Origin: Devosia sp. ZB163 | GTDB taxonomy: Bacteria > Pseudomonadota > Alphaproteobacteria > Rhizobiales > Devosiaceae | DNA: 64,000 nt | Direction: 5' to 3' | Assembly (NCBI RefSeq): GCF_028613635.1 | Contig: NZ_JAQRMY010000001.1 | Span: 1,566,052-1,630,051, forward strand | Part shown: piece by piece, positions 29,310 through 39,424 of the stretch | How positions within the stretch are numbered: the stretch's first letter is position 1 | How the letters are laid out: each line of letters opens with the position of its first letter | Notes under the pieces: generated by a model | Databases searched by the model: none | Told to the model about the DNA's origin: nothing | Seen by the model: only the letters and a program-made list of their open reading frames with translations | Translations under genes and position numbers: made by a program

Positions 29310-30500
29310 ATGAGTAGCGGACTGTTACGCGAGCGGCGGGCGGATCAGCCGGCGCGCGTCACCTTTGTCGAACTGTTCTTCGACCTCGTCTTCGTAATCG
29401 CCATTACCCAGATCTCGCACGGGCTGCTGGATCATCTCGATTGGGCCGGCGCGTTGCGGGCGGCGATGCTGTTGCTCACGATCTGGTGGGCCTGGATCGA
29501 CACAGCCTGGATCACCAACTGGCTCGATCCGCAACGGCCGGCCGTACGGGTGATGCTATTCGTGCTGATGGGCATAGGCCTCGTGATATCGAGTTCGCTG
29601 CCCGAGGCTTTCGGCGAACGCGGGCTGGTCTTCGCCACGGCCTTCGTGGCGTTCCAGTTGAGCCGCACCGCCTTCATGCTCTGGGCCGTCCGTCGCGATG
29701 CCTCGCTGAGCCGCAACTTCGTGCGCATCGGCATCTGGTACTGCGTCTCAGCCGTGTTCTGGTTGCTCGGCGGCCTGGCGGAAGGTGACCTGCGGCTCTG
29801 GCTCTGGCTCGTGGCGGTGGTTCTCGACGCAGCGGCGGCGATGGTCAACTTCTGGGTCCCGGGGATGGGTCGTTCGGAGACGCGGGAGTGGACAATCGAT
29901 GGTGGCCTGATGGCCGAGCGGACGGGGCTGTTCATCATCATCGCGCTGGGAGAGTCGATACTCGTGACTGGCCGCACATTCATGGACCTCGAGTGGACTC
30001 CGGTCCTGACGCTGGCCATGACCGTCTCGCTGCTGCAGTCGATCGCCATGTGGTGGATCTTCTTCGGCCAGCACGCCGGCGCAGCGGCCGAGGCGATTGC
30101 ACGATCCAAAGATCCGGGCCGGGTGGCACGGTTCGCATACACCTATGTGCCGATCCTGCTCGCAGCCGGCATCGTGGTGTCGGCCGTCGGAGACGAACTG
30201 GTACTGTCTCATCCCGAAGGACATATCGAGACGCCGACCGCTCTGGTGATCGTGGGCGGGCCGGCCCTGTTCCTGATCGGTGCAGTGTTGTTCAAGCGGG
30301 GGGTGTTCAAGTACTGGTCGGTGCCGCGCCTCTGCGGGCTTGCGGTGATCCTCGCGCTCTATCCGCTGGCGGGGAGCCTTTCGCCGTTACTCCTCTCGGC
30401 CGCCACCACCGTCGTCATGCTCGCTGTGGCGGCCTGGGAAGCTGTCGACATCGCGAGGCACCCGGAGCGCATCGCCAACGTCCGGGATTCCGGCGAGTGA
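29310..30500 (+). CDS. Low temperature requirement protein A (LtrA) family
   Basis: This 396-aa membrane protein has about ten helices. It opens with the family motif FVELFFDLVFVIAITQ and contains a conserved ALGESI segment near the middle. The biochemical function is not known; the family is named for a Listeria gene needed for growth in the cold. It lies between the conserved S49 block and glyQ, where relatives usually have nothing, so it looks like an insertion. Confidence 0.9.
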   Translation: MSSGLLRERRADQPARVTFVELFFDLVFVIAITQISHGLLDHLDWAGALRAAMLLLTIWWAWIDTAWITNWLDPQRPAVRVMLFVLMGIGLVISSSLPEAFGERGLVFATAFVAFQLSRTAFMLWAVRRDASLSRNFVRIGIWYCVSAVFWLLGGLAEGDLRLWLWLVAVVLDAAAAMVNFWVPGMGRSETREWTIDGGLMAERTGLFIIIALGESILVTGRTFMDLEWTPVLTLAMTVSLLQSIAMWWIFFGQHAGAAAEAIARSKDPGRVARFAYTYVPILLAAGIVVSAVGDELVLSHPEGHIETPTALVIVGGPALFLIGAVLFKRGVFKYWSVPRLCGLAVILALYPLAGSLSPLLLSAATTVVMLAVAAWEAVDIARHPERIANVRDSGE

Positions 30501-31328
30501 AGACCGGCAATTGACCCCGCGCGACGGCCCCACCAGGTTCCGCGCGGAATTTCCAAGCCGGATCGCCCAGGGACCCGTCTCACCGCCAGCGCCGGCTGCG
30601 CGTTGGGTCCCTGCTTGCGCAGGGATGACAGCCGGTGGAGTGGTGATACCGCGGTCACACCGATGCATCCGACAGCCACGCGGCTTCGGAGTTCTCAAAG
30701 AGCGCATCTCCCGATTGGGAGATGAAGCGGGGCCGGCGAGGCGATTGCCCCTCGCGGGTAGTCCGCAGGGTTTGTGAGGCTCGCGCCTCGCCGGCCGGCC
30801 GGGGTTTTGGGCTTTGCCGGAGCGGATCCCGGGACCGTGGTCCCAACACCGTCTCGCCCGAGCCATGGAAGCTGTCCTGCTGGTCCAGATCCTCGGGGGT
30901 CACAGGTGACCCCCGGACGTTTCCAGGCAGGCAGTCCGCTCTCCCCACGGAGAGCTGGTCGTTGGAGCAGAGCTGCCTCCGCCCCGGCGATATGACAGTG
31001 CGCCCGAGGGCGAACCGGCTCAGACTTGGGCCTGGATGATGCGACCACCACCCACCCGGTCTCCGCTGCACCAACCACTCGTCATGATCTCGCTTCGGTG
31101 CGGCGGACGGGGGGAGAGTCGCATGGGGCGGGGGGCGGGGGGATAAGTGGGGCGTGGAGAGGAGGGTTTGAGTATGTGGCGCACCGGGACGGCAAGTTTC
31201 CGGCCGGACGAGTGACGCCCGCTACCCCGCCGATCAGATCGGCGCCCTTTGAGAGCGGCCGACCCAAGTTCCGCGCGGGCGCCTGATCTGCTAGCTTGCT
31301 CGCGACCGTCGCCGCGGGGAGGGAGCCG
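30501..31328. other. 828-bp gene-free, hairpin-rich region
   Basis: No ORF here has convincing codon structure. It contains a 34-bp sequence repeated upstream of glyQ (30535-30568) and a VIPAQAGTQ-type palindrome (CCCTGC-TTGC-GCAGGG, 30609-30624). Strong hairpins follow: 30705-30724 (8-bp stem, GATT loop), 30731-30796 (13-bp arms GGCCGGCGAGGCG/complement), 30831-30844 (GGGACC/GGTCCC) and 30894-30915 (10-bp arms). The cluster could be a structured RNA or a composite of repeats. No known RNA family was recognised by eye. Confidence 0.6.
30535..30568. repeat. 34-bp exact repeat, copy 1
   Basis: Identical to 32644-32677. It contains the 12-bp palindrome TTCCGCGCGGAA. This copy lies just downstream of the LtrA gene and the other just upstream of glyQ. 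Confidence 0.85.
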
Positions 31329-32321
31329 ATGCACGACGACGATGATGTCGCCCAGATCACGGCGCTGATCCACCGCAATCGCATCGCCATCTGGATGCGG
31401 GACTTCGAGGCGTGGTCGGAGTGCTTCGTCCATGCGCCTTACCTGTCCCGCTGGGGCTGGTGGGCGCTGGGTGGGATGTTCGTCCGACAGGGCTGGGACG
31501 ATATCTCCGCCCGGCTGCATCGCGAAATGCTGGAACGCCCGGAGCCCTGGCCGGACTTCGCCTACAACACCAAGGTCGTGAACCTCAATCTGCGCATCCA
31601 CGGCGATCTGGCCTGGGCAACGTTTGAACAGCACTATCCGGACGGTCCGGTCTGGGAGGGGGCCCGCGGCCCGGGCCTCGCATACGAGATGCGGGTTTTC
31701 GAGCGCCACTACGGCGAGTGGAAGATCGCCTTTCTCGGCCTTCTCGATGGTGGCTATCCCGACGACGGCGTGCTGCGCCTGAGGCTCGATGGCGAAGGCC
31801 GAGTGCTTTCCACGGGCCCTGAACTTGCCCGTGCACTGGAGGACGACGATATCGCGATCCGCAACGGCCGGTTGCGCATCCGGGACAGTCGCACGGACAG
31901 CAAGCTCCAGGCCGCCATTCGCTGGGCCGCCAAGCAGGACGCCGCCTATATGCCGTTCACCGGCGCGGTCCCCATCGTCATGGAATCCGGTGAGGGGCTC
32001 GCCACCAAGGTCTGGTGGATCTCATGCGAGAGCGGCCGGGTGAACTTCGCTTTCGGCGATTCTCGCACGACCGAGGCCCGACTCGGCGCGGCGGCGCTTA
32101 TCTACGGCCTCTCCCCGGCCCAGCGTCGGGTTGCCGCGCTGGTTGCCGACGGCCTCACCCTGAACGAGATAGCCGAGCGGATGGGCATCACGTCGAACAC
32201 CGCCCGCACACATCTGCAGCGTATCTTCGACAAGACCGGTGTCCACAACCAGTCCGCGCTGGTCCGCGTGCTCCTGTCTGCCATCGCCCCGGTGCGCAAG
32301 CAGTATTTCGGCTCCGTCTGA
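31329..32321 (+). CDS. LuxR-type regulator with N-terminal SnoaL/NTF2-like domain
   Basis: This 330-aa protein's C-terminus (about 260-320) is a LuxR helix-turn-helix (LSPAQRRVAALVADGLTLNE, then ITSNTARTHLQRIFDKTG). Residues about 5-140 look like a SnoaL/NTF2-like cone fold (WMRDFEAWSECFV, then WATFEQHYPDG), a fold usually found in small-molecule enzymes or sensors. The middle resembles a degenerate PAS/GAF-type region. ATG 31329 is preceded by GGAGGGAG. The ligand and targets are unknown. Confidence 0.82.
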   Translation: MHDDDDVAQITALIHRNRIAIWMRDFEAWSECFVHAPYLSRWGWWALGGMFVRQGWDDISARLHREMLERPEPWPDFAYNTKVVNLNLRIHGDLAWATFEQHYPDGPVWEGARGPGLAYEMRVFERHYGEWKIAFLGLLDGGYPDDGVLRLRLDGEGRVLSTGPELARALEDDDIAIRNGRLRIRDSRTDSKLQAAIRWAAKQDAAYMPFTGAVPIVMESGEGLATKVWWISCESGRVNFAFGDSRTTEARLGAAALIYGLSPAQRRVAALVADGLTLNEIAERMGITSNTARTHLQRIFDKTGVHNQSALVRVLLSAIAPVRKQYFGSV

Positions 32322-32425
32322 CGACCCTCGTCCCCTTTTTGTACGACAGGCCTGTGTCACGGGTTCCGCTGACAATGCGTCCGTGGGCGTTGGTCTAGCC
32401 TCCTCCAATCGAACAGGAGGTTGCC

Positions 32426-32623
32426 TTGACCGATTTCGCGTTGCCGCTTCATGCCCCCCGCACCTCCGTCGCCCGCCCGGACTGGTTGACCCGCCTTGGC
32501 AGAACTCTTCGCGTTCGCGCCCGCGTCAACCGTCGTCGCCGCCGCCGTCAGTACCGCGACTTTGCCGGCACTGGGGCGCACGACTGGCTGCTGGCGTTGC
32601 CGCAATCCCGTCACGGTGGTTGA
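32426..32623 (+). CDS. Possible small Arg-rich protein
   Basis: This 65-aa ORF starts at TTG and has a strong AGGAGG 6 nt upstream (32415-32420). It carries an RRRRRRQYRDF segment reminiscent of DUF1127 proteins, but the usual LDDRxLxDIG tail is missing. It lies in the 360-bp gap between the LuxR gene and glyQ. It could be a real short protein or a decayed DUF1127 gene. Confidence 0.38.
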   Translation: MTDFALPLHAPRTSVARPDWLTRLGRTLRVRARVNRRRRRRQYRDFAGTGAHDWLLALPQSRHGG

Positions 32624-32643
32624 CCGTCCACCGGCCTCCCACT

Positions 32644-32677
32644 AGGTTCCGCGCGGAATTTCCAAGCCGGATCGCCC
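32644..32677. repeat. 34-bp exact repeat, copy 2, at the glyQ start
   Basis: Identical to 30535-30568 and ending 4 nt before the glyQ ATG. It contains the palindrome TTCCGCGCGGAA. Because it occupies the glyQ leader it could affect translation or act as an operator. Confidence 0.85.
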
Positions 32678-32681
32678 GTCG

Positions 32682-33605
32682 ATGACCTCCTTGCCCGCCC
32701 ACATGGACCCCCGGAACTCTTTCCAGGGGCTGATCCTGACGCTGCAGCGCTTTTGGGCGGAGCAGGGTTGCGTGATCCTGCAGCCCTACGACATGCAGAT
32801 GGGCGCTGGTACGTTCCACACCGCGACGACGCTGCGCGCGTTGGGTCCGAAGCCCTGGAAGGCTGCCTATGTGCAGCCGTCGCGCCGGCCCAAGGACGGG
32901 CGCTATGGCGAGAACCCCAACCGGCTGCAGCATTACTACCAGTTCCAGGTCATCCTGAAGCCGTCGCCGGACAACATCCAGGATCTCTACCTGAAGTCGC
33001 TCGACGAGATCGGGCTGAACCGCAAGCTCCACGACATCCGCTTCGTCGAGGACGACTGGGAGAGCCCGACGCTGGGCGCCTGGGGCCTCGGCTGGGAATG
33101 CTGGTGCGACGGCATGGAAGTGAGCCAGTTCACCTACTTCCAGCAGGTCGCCGGCTTCGAGACCATGCCGGTGCCGGGCGAGATCACCTACGGCCTCGAG
33201 CGGCTGGCCTGCTACCTGCAGAACGTCGACTCCATCATGGAGCTCAACTTCAACGGCGGCTCGGGCGAGGACAAGGTCACCTATGGCGACGTCTTCCTGC
33301 AGAACGAGCAGGAATTCTCGAAGTACAACTTCGAGGCGGCGGACACCGACATGCTGTTCCGCCATTTCGAGGATGCCGAGAAGGAGTGCCGGGCCCTTCT
33401 GCAGAAGGGTGCCGTCGGCAACCGTCAGACCCTGGCCGTCCCTGCCTACGAGCAGGTCATCAAGGCCTCGCACAATTTCAACCTGCTCGACGCCCGCGGC
33501 GTGATCTCGGTGCAGGAGCGCCAGAGCTACATCCTGCGCATCCGCGAACTGGCCAAGGAATGCGGCGCCGCATGGCTGCAGACCGAGGGCGGCGGCGCGG
33601 CCTGA
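32682..33605 (+). CDS. glyQ: Glycyl-tRNA synthetase alpha subunit
   Basis: This 307-aa catalytic subunit of the alpha2beta2 glycyl-tRNA synthetase activates glycine. The opening [19 protein letters not shown] and [11 protein letters not shown] are near-identical to the family. ATG 32682 or ATG 32703 (seven residues later) may be the start. Its partner glyS is on the opposite strand at 12590-14614, an unusual separation. Confidence 0.97.
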   Translation: MTSLPAHMDPRNSFQGLILTLQRFWAEQGCVILQPYDMQMGAGTFHTATTLRALGPKPWKAAYVQPSRRPKDGRYGENPNRLQHYYQFQVILKPSPDNIQDLYLKSLDEIGLNRKLHDIRFVEDDWESPTLGAWGLGWECWCDGMEVSQFTYFQQVAGFETMPVPGEITYGLERLACYLQNVDSIMELNFNGGSGEDKVTYGDVFLQNEQEFSKYNFEAADTDMLFRHFEDAEKECRALLQKGAVGNRQTLAVPAYEQVIKASHNFNLLDARGVISVQERQSYILRIRELAKECGAAWLQTEGGGAA

Positions 33606-33623
33606 GCGACCTGCAGGTGCTTG

Positions 33624-33684
33624 GGGGCCGCGTTTTCCGACACGGCCCCGCTTGCACGAAAGTCCGGCCCCGATAAGGGGCCGG
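33624..33684. terminator. Two hairpins between glyQ and the membrane protein gene
   Basis: The first hairpin (33624-33649) has GGGGCCG/CGGCCCC arms downstream of glyQ. The second (33664-33684) has CCGGCCCC/GGGGCCGG arms with a GATAA loop and, on the minus strand, is followed by ACTTTCG. They separate two convergent genes. Confidence 0.6.
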
Positions 33685-33694
33685 CGCGCTGTCG

Positions 33695-34483
33695 TCAGGT
33701 GCGGGCCCCGATCTGCGCGGCGGGAATGGCGCGGCCTTCGATATAGTGGCCATAGAGCGTCGTGAGGATGCTCACGCCCACGAGCATCTTCACCCAGCCG
33801 GTGCACAGGGTCCAGAGCATCGCGAGGAAGGCGCCGATCGGTCCTGCCAGCATGAGGACGATCGCCGGGATGTCGATGACGATCGCCGCAATGGCCGAAA
33901 CGATCGCGAGGACGATGATCGGGCCATTGGCGTTCTTGGTCGCCTCCCAGGCCTGCCCCAGGGTCAGGGGCTTGTCGATTGCGATCGCCGGCAGCATGGG
34001 CGCCAGCCGATAGCCGACGATCAGCGCCGCGGCCAGGCCGAGCAGCGTCGTGATGAAGATGCCGACCGCACCCAGGAGCGGAATCGCGACGACTCCGATC
34101 ACGGCGGACACGATGAACAGCAGGACCATCGCGATAAGGCCGAGCAGCAGCGAGTAGCCGCCATAGCGCAGCAGCCTGCTGCTGTTGAACTCCGGCAGCT
34201 GCCCGGCGGAGGTCTCGTCGAGCAGGATGTAGCGATGCCATGCTACGGCGATCCAAACGAAGGCGACGATCGCCAGGATCAGCGTGATGAACGAAACGAG
34301 GCTGCTGGTGCCCATGGCTGCCAGCGCCTGATCCGGTCGTGACGGAGCGGGGAACAGCAGCGCAAGCAGCAGGCTGGGCACGGCGTAGATGAGATAGAGC
34401 AGTCCCGAGATCCTCAGCGCATTGCGCCAGTCGCCCAGCACCAGGCGCACCGAATGAACAAACATGTTGACGCCCACAGCCAA
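33695..34483 (-). CDS. Multi-pass membrane protein of unknown function
   Basis: This 262-aa protein has six predicted transmembrane helices and a conserved-looking AWHRYILLDE motif between helices 2 and 3. That pattern is seen in uncharacterised alphaproteobacterial membrane proteins. No enzymatic or transport motif is visible. It is single and monocistronic. Confidence 0.8.
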   Translation of the reverse strand: MAVGVNMFVHSVRLVLGDWRNALRISGLLYLIYAVPSLLLALLFPAPSRPDQALAAMGTSSLVSFITLILAIVAFVWIAVAWHRYILLDETSAGQLPEFNSSRLLRYGGYSLLLGLIAMVLLFIVSAVIGVVAIPLLGAVGIFITTLLGLAAALIVGYRLAPMLPAIAIDKPLTLGQAWEATKNANGPIIVLAIVSAIAAIVIDIPAIVLMLAGPIGAFLAMLWTLCTGWVKMLVGVSILTTLYGHYIEGRAIPAAQIGART

Positions 34484-34597
34484 GCCTCCAAATCATTGTG
34501 CGGAAACGTATTTGGCCGCGAAGCTAACCGAACGCGGAGCGTGGCGGAAGCAGCGCAGCGTGAAATACTGTGCATGTAGAGGCCGGAAGTACAGCGC

Positions 34598-34924
34598 CTA
34601 GCTGCAGGTCATGCTCATGCCGTCGGCGCCGGTGAACTTGAACACGGTTGTTCCTGTGTCATCGGTTCCGAACACGCCGGTGAGCCCCATTTCCTTGAGT
34701 GGTCCCGAGAGAGGGTTCACGTCATTGGCGGCGGATGCCACCTGCCCGGCGGAACTGTTGCCGTCGATGCTCTTGAACGAGTAGTCGCCTGCGACGAGGA
34801 GGGTGAGTTCACCCAGACTTGCGCCGGCCCGATCGACGCAGGAATAGACGCCGGGCGGCGGGAACTGCGCAAAGGCGGGGCTGGCGAGGATCAGCAGCGG
34901 CACGGCGAGCAGGGCAGGGCGCAT
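34598..34924 (-). CDS. Small secreted protein of unknown function
   Basis: This 108-aa protein begins with a signal peptide (MRPALLAVPLLILASPAFA). The mature part contains two Cys (YSCVD and the final MTCS), probably forming a disulfide. ATG 34924 puts the signal peptide at the N-terminus. An upstream ATG is possible, and neither has a clear Shine-Dalgarno. No family was recognised. Confidence 0.65.
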   Translation of the reverse strand: MRPALLAVPLLILASPAFAQFPPPGVYSCVDRAGASLGELTLLVAGDYSFKSIDGNSSAGQVASAANDVNPLSGPLKEMGLTGVFGTDDTGTTVFKFTGADGMSMTCS

Positions 34925-35057
34925 TGGTGGATTGTCTGCGCGGCGCATGGCAGCAGCAAGGCGTCCGCTATAAGCAGGTTGCGATCTGCATATAGCGTGC
35001 GCTCGTTGGTTCGCTCGAGCGCAGGAAGGCCGAGCCGGCCTCATACGGGCTGCCCAA

Positions 35058-35528
35058 CTAGACTGGAGGAACCAGTTGGTCCTTGCGGCCCCTGCGCTTG
35101 AACGGCTCCATGCCGTCGTTGGCGAGTTGGTCGGCGCGCTCGTTCATCTCGTCGCCGTTGTGGCCCTTGACCCAGTGCCAGTTGATCTTGTGGCGCTGGG
35201 TGGCGGCGTCGAGGGCCTGCCAGAGTTCCACGTTCTTGACCGGCTTCTTGTCGGCGGTGCGCCAGCCGTTCTTCTTCCAGCCGTGGATCCACTTGGTCAA
35301 CCCGTCCTTGACGTAGTTGCTGTCGGTGTGGAGCTCGATCTCGCACGGGCGCTTCAGCGCCGTCAGCGCCTCGATGGCGGCGGTCAGTTCCATCTGGTTG
35401 TTGGTGGTCAGCGGCGCGCCGCCCTTCAGCTCCTTGACCGTATCGCCGTACTGCAGCACTGCGCCCCAGCCGCCTGGGCCGGGATTGCCCGAGCAGGCGC
35501 CGTCAGTGTGGATGATGACCGAGTTCAC
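35058..35528 (-). CDS. rnhA: Ribonuclease HI
   Basis: This 156-aa RNase H degrades RNA in RNA-DNA hybrids. The catalytic carboxylates are visible in [12 protein letters not shown] (D), [10 protein letters not shown] (E), HTDSNYV (D) and ERADQLAND (D). GTG 35528 is the start, overlapping the upstream acetyltransferase stop by 4 nt. It is the last gene of an ispH-GNAT-rnhA operon. Confidence 0.96.
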   Translation of the reverse strand: MNSVIIHTDGACSGNPGPGGWGAVLQYGDTVKELKGGAPLTTNNQMELTAAIEALTALKRPCEIELHTDSNYVKDGLTKWIHGWKKNGWRTADKKPVKNVELWQALDAATQRHKINWHWVKGHNGDEMNERADQLANDGMEPFKRRGRKDQLVPPV

Positions 35529-36052
35529 GCGGCGGCCGGACGGTCGTAGCGGTACCACTCGCAGTAGTGGCCGTGGTCATTGTTGCCGGTATGGGTATAG
35601 ACGCCGCCCAGCTTGCGCAGGACCTTGAGCGAGCTCTCGTTTCGGACGTCGGCGATGCCGATGAAGTGGCTGCGGTCCGTCTCGCGGAAGTACCAGTCGC
35701 GCAAGGCGCTGGCCGCTTCGAAGACGTAGCCGTTGCCCCAGTGCTCGGGAAAAAGCGAATAACCGATCTCGGGCGTCTCGTCCGGCCCGTAGACGCCGAA
35801 GCCGCAGCGGCCGACGAGCACCCCGTCGGACTTCCGCGTGACGCGGAGCTTGCCCATCTTCTGGCGGTCGAACAGGTCGATCCAGTGGGCAAGGGAGGCA
35901 TCCATCTCGGCAGTGGTCCAGGGCCGGCCGTGCTCGGTGAGGTAGCGGGCCACTGTCGCATCGCCATGCAGGCGGTAGAGGTCGTCGATCTGGTCTGACC
36001 GCCAGCCGGAAAGCACCAGGCGGTCGGTTTCGAGAAGAGTCAGGTCGGTCAT
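35525..36052 (-). CDS. GNAT-family N-acetyltransferase (RimJ/RimL-like)
   Basis: This 175-aa acetyl-CoA-dependent acetyltransferase shows the [10 protein letters not shown] start, the [14 protein letters not shown] acetyl-CoA region and the [13 protein letters not shown] motif of the RimJ/RimL type. The acceptor is unknown. It overlaps ispH upstream and rnhA downstream by 4 nt each. Confidence 0.92.
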   Translation of the reverse strand: MTDLTLLETDRLVLSGWRSDQIDDLYRLHGDATVARYLTEHGRPWTTAEMDASLAHWIDLFDRQKMGKLRVTRKSDGVLVGRCGFGVYGPDETPEIGYSLFPEHWGNGYVFEAASALRDWYFRETDRSHFIGIADVRNESSLKVLRKLGGVYTHTGNNDHGHYCEWYRYDRPAAA

Positions 36053-37023
36053 GCGGCTGGCGCGGCTCCCTGGGGTGCGCGCAGCTCGCGCGGCAGGTTG
36101 AAGACGATCCGCTCGCGCTGCTCGCCGCTCGCGGTCACGGAGATATCGAAGCGCTGGGCAAAGGCCTCGATCACCTCGTCCACCAGCGTTTCGGGGGCCG
36201 AGGCTCCGGCGGTGACGCCCAGCGACGTGATGCCCTCGAAGCGGCTCCAGTCGATCCGGTCTGCGCGCTCGACCAGCGAGGCGTTGGCGCAGCCCGAGCG
36301 CTGCGCGACTTCGACGAGGCGGACGGAGTTGGACGATTCCGGCGCGCCCACCACGATCATCGCATCGACATTCGGTGCTACCCGCTTCACCGCTTCCTGG
36401 CGGTTGGTGGTGGCGTAGCAGATGTCTTCCTTGTGCGGCAGCGCGATCGCCGGGAAGCGGCGGCGCAGCACTTCGACGATGGCCGAGGTGTCATCGACGC
36501 TGAGCGTCGTCTGCGTCACGTAGGCAAGTTTCTCCGGGTCGCGGGGCGTGAAGGCCTCCGCATCTTCGACCGTCTGGATGAGCGTGATGGCGCCATCGAC
36601 CAGCTGGCCCATCGTGCCGATGACCTCGACGTGGCCGGCATGCCCGATGAGGACGATTTCGCGGCCCTCGTTGAAGTGCCGGTTGGCCTCGATATGCACT
36701 TTGCTCACGAGCGGACAGGTGGCATCGAGGAAGAACATGTTGCGCGCTTTGGCGCCCGCGGGCACCGATTTCGGTACGCCGTGCGCGGAGAACACCACCG
36801 GAGCCCCGGTATCGGGGATCTCGTCGAGCTCCTCGACAAACACGGCGCCCTTCTGCCTGAGCCCGTCCACGACATACTTGTTGTGAACGATCGCATGGCG
36901 CACGTAGACCGGCGCGCCGTAGCGTTCGAGCGCCAGTTCGACGATCTGAATGGCACGATCCACGCCGGCGCAAAAACCCCGTGGGGCGCACAGCGTGATG
37001 TCCAAGTGCGGCCTTGTTTCCAT
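36049..37023 (-). CDS. ispH: 4-hydroxy-3-methylbut-2-enyl diphosphate reductase
   Basis: This 324-aa iron-sulfur enzyme catalyses the last step of the MEP pathway, making IPP and DMAPP. Conserved cysteines lie in [24 protein letters not shown] and [21 protein letters not shown] and the catalytic TTNRQEAV region are intact. ATG 37023 is chosen because the homologous region starts there; the longer frame overlaps the divergent promoter. Confidence 0.96.
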   Translation of the reverse strand: METRPHLDITLCAPRGFCAGVDRAIQIVELALERYGAPVYVRHAIVHNKYVVDGLRQKGAVFVEELDEIPDTGAPVVFSAHGVPKSVPAGAKARNMFFLDATCPLVSKVHIEANRHFNEGREIVLIGHAGHVEVIGTMGQLVDGAITLIQTVEDAEAFTPRDPEKLAYVTQTTLSVDDTSAIVEVLRRRFPAIALPHKEDICYATTNRQEAVKRVAPNVDAMIVVGAPESSNSVRLVEVAQRSGCANASLVERADRIDWSRFEGITSLGVTAGASAPETLVDEVIEAFAQRFDISVTASGEQRERIVFNLPRELRAPQGAAPAA

Positions 37024-37169
37024 ACGAGAGCAGATGCTTTCAACACGTGGGCAAGTCAAGTGCGGCCTGTCCTCGCACCACGAAGCGGCAACCTTGCCAT
37101 GAGGCATCTGTTGCGGCGCAACGGACTGAACTGCAATATGATTCGTAAATCTGGTCGGAAGGTGTCCCG

Positions 37170-39422
37170 GTGACGCTGGCTATGGAAATGTTCGCAATCG
37201 CGCCGGCTACCGGCAAGGCGAACCTTTCGGCTACCCAGGATGCGCTGCTCGTCGGCAAGGCGCTGTGGCTGAGCCGGGCAGCGGAGGCCGGCCTGACCGT
37301 TGCGCCAACGATTGCCATCAGCCGGGCGGCGTGGAACGCGCTGCAGGAAGAGCGCAAGGCCGATGACGACCGGCTGCGCATCCACTGGGTGGCAACGCTC
37401 TTCCGGCTTGTTGGTCGCGATGGCCGCCCGCCGCAGCTCGTGGTTCGTACCTCCAGTGCCAAGCACAGCGCCGGCCTGATGCCGGCCCGGCCGGGATTGA
37501 GCCCGCCGGCCAGCGAGTCGGAATCGGTCGATCCGGCCAAGCCGCTCGCGCGGGCCATCGCCGACGCCTTCGCCTCCTACGCTGCCTTCGATCCACGCCC
37601 AGAGCGGCAGATCGTGATCGTCCAGGCCATGGCGGATGGCGATATCCGGCAGTTCCTGACTCGCGACCCCCAGACCGGCGTGATCGGACCGGCGCAGGTG
37701 AATGGGGGGCCGTTTGGCCCGCTGCCCGATAGCGCCGGGTCCTTCGTCGAGATCCTCGACGCCGCAGCGGGCCAGCACCTCGTCTGTACGGTGTCCATCG
37801 AGGGCGAAACGGTTCGGCTGCTATCGGCGCGGGCGACCCCCGCCTCGGCAGCCGCAGAGCTCGAGGCGGCGGTCGACCGCGTCAACCACAAGCACTGGAC
37901 GCAGCGCGAGGCGGTGACCCATATCGAGCCGGCCCGGCTGCAGCAGATGCTGCACCCGCGGCTCCGTTCCCCGGAATCCGCCACCATCCTCGCGACCGGG
38001 CTGGGCGTCTCGCCGGGCGCGGCGAGCGGCGTCATCGTCTTCAGCTCCGAGGATGCGGCGCGCATGAAGGCGCGCGGCCGCCATTGCATCCTCGTCGTCA
38101 CCGAGACCGGCCCGACCGATATCGAGGGCATGAAGGCCGCGACGGGCATTCTTACGGCGCGCGGCGGCATGACTTCGCACGCCGGCGTCGTCGCCCGCAT
38201 CACCGGCAAGCCCTGCGTGGCCGGCGTCAGGACATTGAGCGTCAATCAGGCCGAACTGACCTGCAAGATCGGCAAGCGCGAGTTCCGCCAGGGCGATCGC
38301 ATCACCATCGATGGCACCGACGGCTCGGTCTATCTCGGAGCGCTGCCACTGGCCCAGCCGCATATCGGCGGGGCGATGAGCAAGCTGCTCGGCTGGTCCG
38401 ACGCCTCGCGCCGGGTGAAGGTGCGGGCCAATGCCGAGACGGTCGAGGCGGTGAACACGGCGCTGAGCTTCGGCGCCGAGGGTATCGGGCTTGCGCGATC
38501 CGAGCACATGTTCTTCTCACGCGAGCGCCTCGTGGCGCTGCGTCGGCTGATCCTCTCCGAAGATGCCGACGACCGCGCCAAGGCGCTGACCGGCCTCGTC
38601 GACTTCCAGACGGTCGACTATTCCCAGATATTCACCGCCATGAAGGGCCTGCCGGTAACGGTGCGCCTGTTCGATCCGCCGCTCCACGAGTTCCTGCCGC
38701 GGACCGACGAGGACATCGAGGAGACGGCGCAGTCGCTCGGGCTTGAGGTCCGGGCCCTGAGGCTGCGGCTCGACCGGATCGCCGAGATCAACCCCATGCT
38801 GGGCCACCGGGGCGTGCGGCTCGCCATCACTTATCCCGAAATCCTCAAGATGCAGATCGAGGCACTTTGCGCCGGCGTGCGCGAGGCTTCGACGCGGCAG
38901 TCGGAGCCCGTGACGCTGGAAGTCATGGTGCCCTTCGTCTCCACCGTCTCGGAGGTGGTCGAGATCAAGCGGCAGACCTATGCCATCGTCGAGCAGGCCA
39001 AGCTCCCGCCCGCAGCGCGCGAACGCTTCAGCTTCGGGACCATGATCGAGCTACCGCGTGCGGCGCTGAGGGCAGGGGACATTGCCGAGCATGTCGACTT
39101 CTTCTCGTTCGGCACGAACGACCTGACGCAGACGACCTACGGCATCTCCCGCGACGACGCGCCGGCGTTCCTTTCGGCATACCAGCGCAAGGGGCTCTAC
39201 GACTTCGATCCGTTCGTGACGCTCGACCAGAAGGGCGTCGGCGAAATGATCGCCATGGCGATCGATCGCGGCAAGCGCGCCAACCCGAGCCTCAAGATCG
39301 GCATCTGCGGCGAGCATGCGGGCGATCCGGAGTCGCTCTCCTTCTTCGCCCGGCTCGCCATCGACTACGTAAGCTGCAGCCCCTACCGGGTGCCGGTGGC
39401 GCGGCTGACGCTCGCCCAGTAG
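37170..39422 (+). CDS. PPDK-like PEP-utilising protein with degenerate N-terminal domain
   Basis: This 750-aa protein resembles pyruvate phosphate dikinase. The swivelling domain has the phospho-His motif [12 protein letters not shown] (His337). The PEP/pyruvate barrel contains [25 protein letters not shown] and the catalytic Cys713 in [13 protein letters not shown] is normally about 870-900 aa. Here the N-terminal ATP-grasp half is only about 270 aa and its nucleotide-binding motifs are poorly kept, so canonical activity is doubtful. GTG 37170 has GGAAGG upstream. It is divergent from ispH. Confidence 0.85.
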   Translation: MTLAMEMFAIAPATGKANLSATQDALLVGKALWLSRAAEAGLTVAPTIAISRAAWNALQEERKADDDRLRIHWVATLFRLVGRDGRPPQLVVRTSSAKHSAGLMPARPGLSPPASESESVDPAKPLARAIADAFASYAAFDPRPERQIVIVQAMADGDIRQFLTRDPQTGVIGPAQVNGGPFGPLPDSAGSFVEILDAAAGQHLVCTVSIEGETVRLLSARATPASAAAELEAAVDRVNHKHWTQREAVTHIEPARLQQMLHPRLRSPESATILATGLGVSPGAASGVIVFSSEDAARMKARGRHCILVVTETGPTDIEGMKAATGILTARGGMTSHAGVVARITGKPCVAGVRTLSVNQAELTCKIGKREFRQGDRITIDGTDGSVYLGALPLAQPHIGGAMSKLLGWSDASRRVKVRANAETVEAVNTALSFGAEGIGLARSEHMFFSRERLVALRRLILSEDADDRAKALTGLVDFQTVDYSQIFTAMKGLPVTVRLFDPPLHEFLPRTDEDIEETAQSLGLEVRALRLRLDRIAEINPMLGHRGVRLAITYPEILKMQIEALCAGVREASTRQSEPVTLEVMVPFVSTVSEVVEIKRQTYAIVEQAKLPPAARERFSFGTMIELPRAALRAGDIAEHVDFFSFGTNDLTQTTYGISRDDAPAFLSAYQRKGLYDFDPFVTLDQKGVGEMIAMAIDRGKRANPSLKIGICGEHAGDPESLSFFARLAIDYVSCSPYRVPVARLTLAQ

Positions 39423-39424
39423 CG

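Noticed and set aside
30655..31078. Overlapping 100-140 aa frames in the 30.5-31.3 kb gap, and a search there for RNase P, tmRNA or 6S RNA
   Set aside because: The frames are broken by hairpins and repeat-derived peptides. None of the diagnostic RNA motifs was found by eye.
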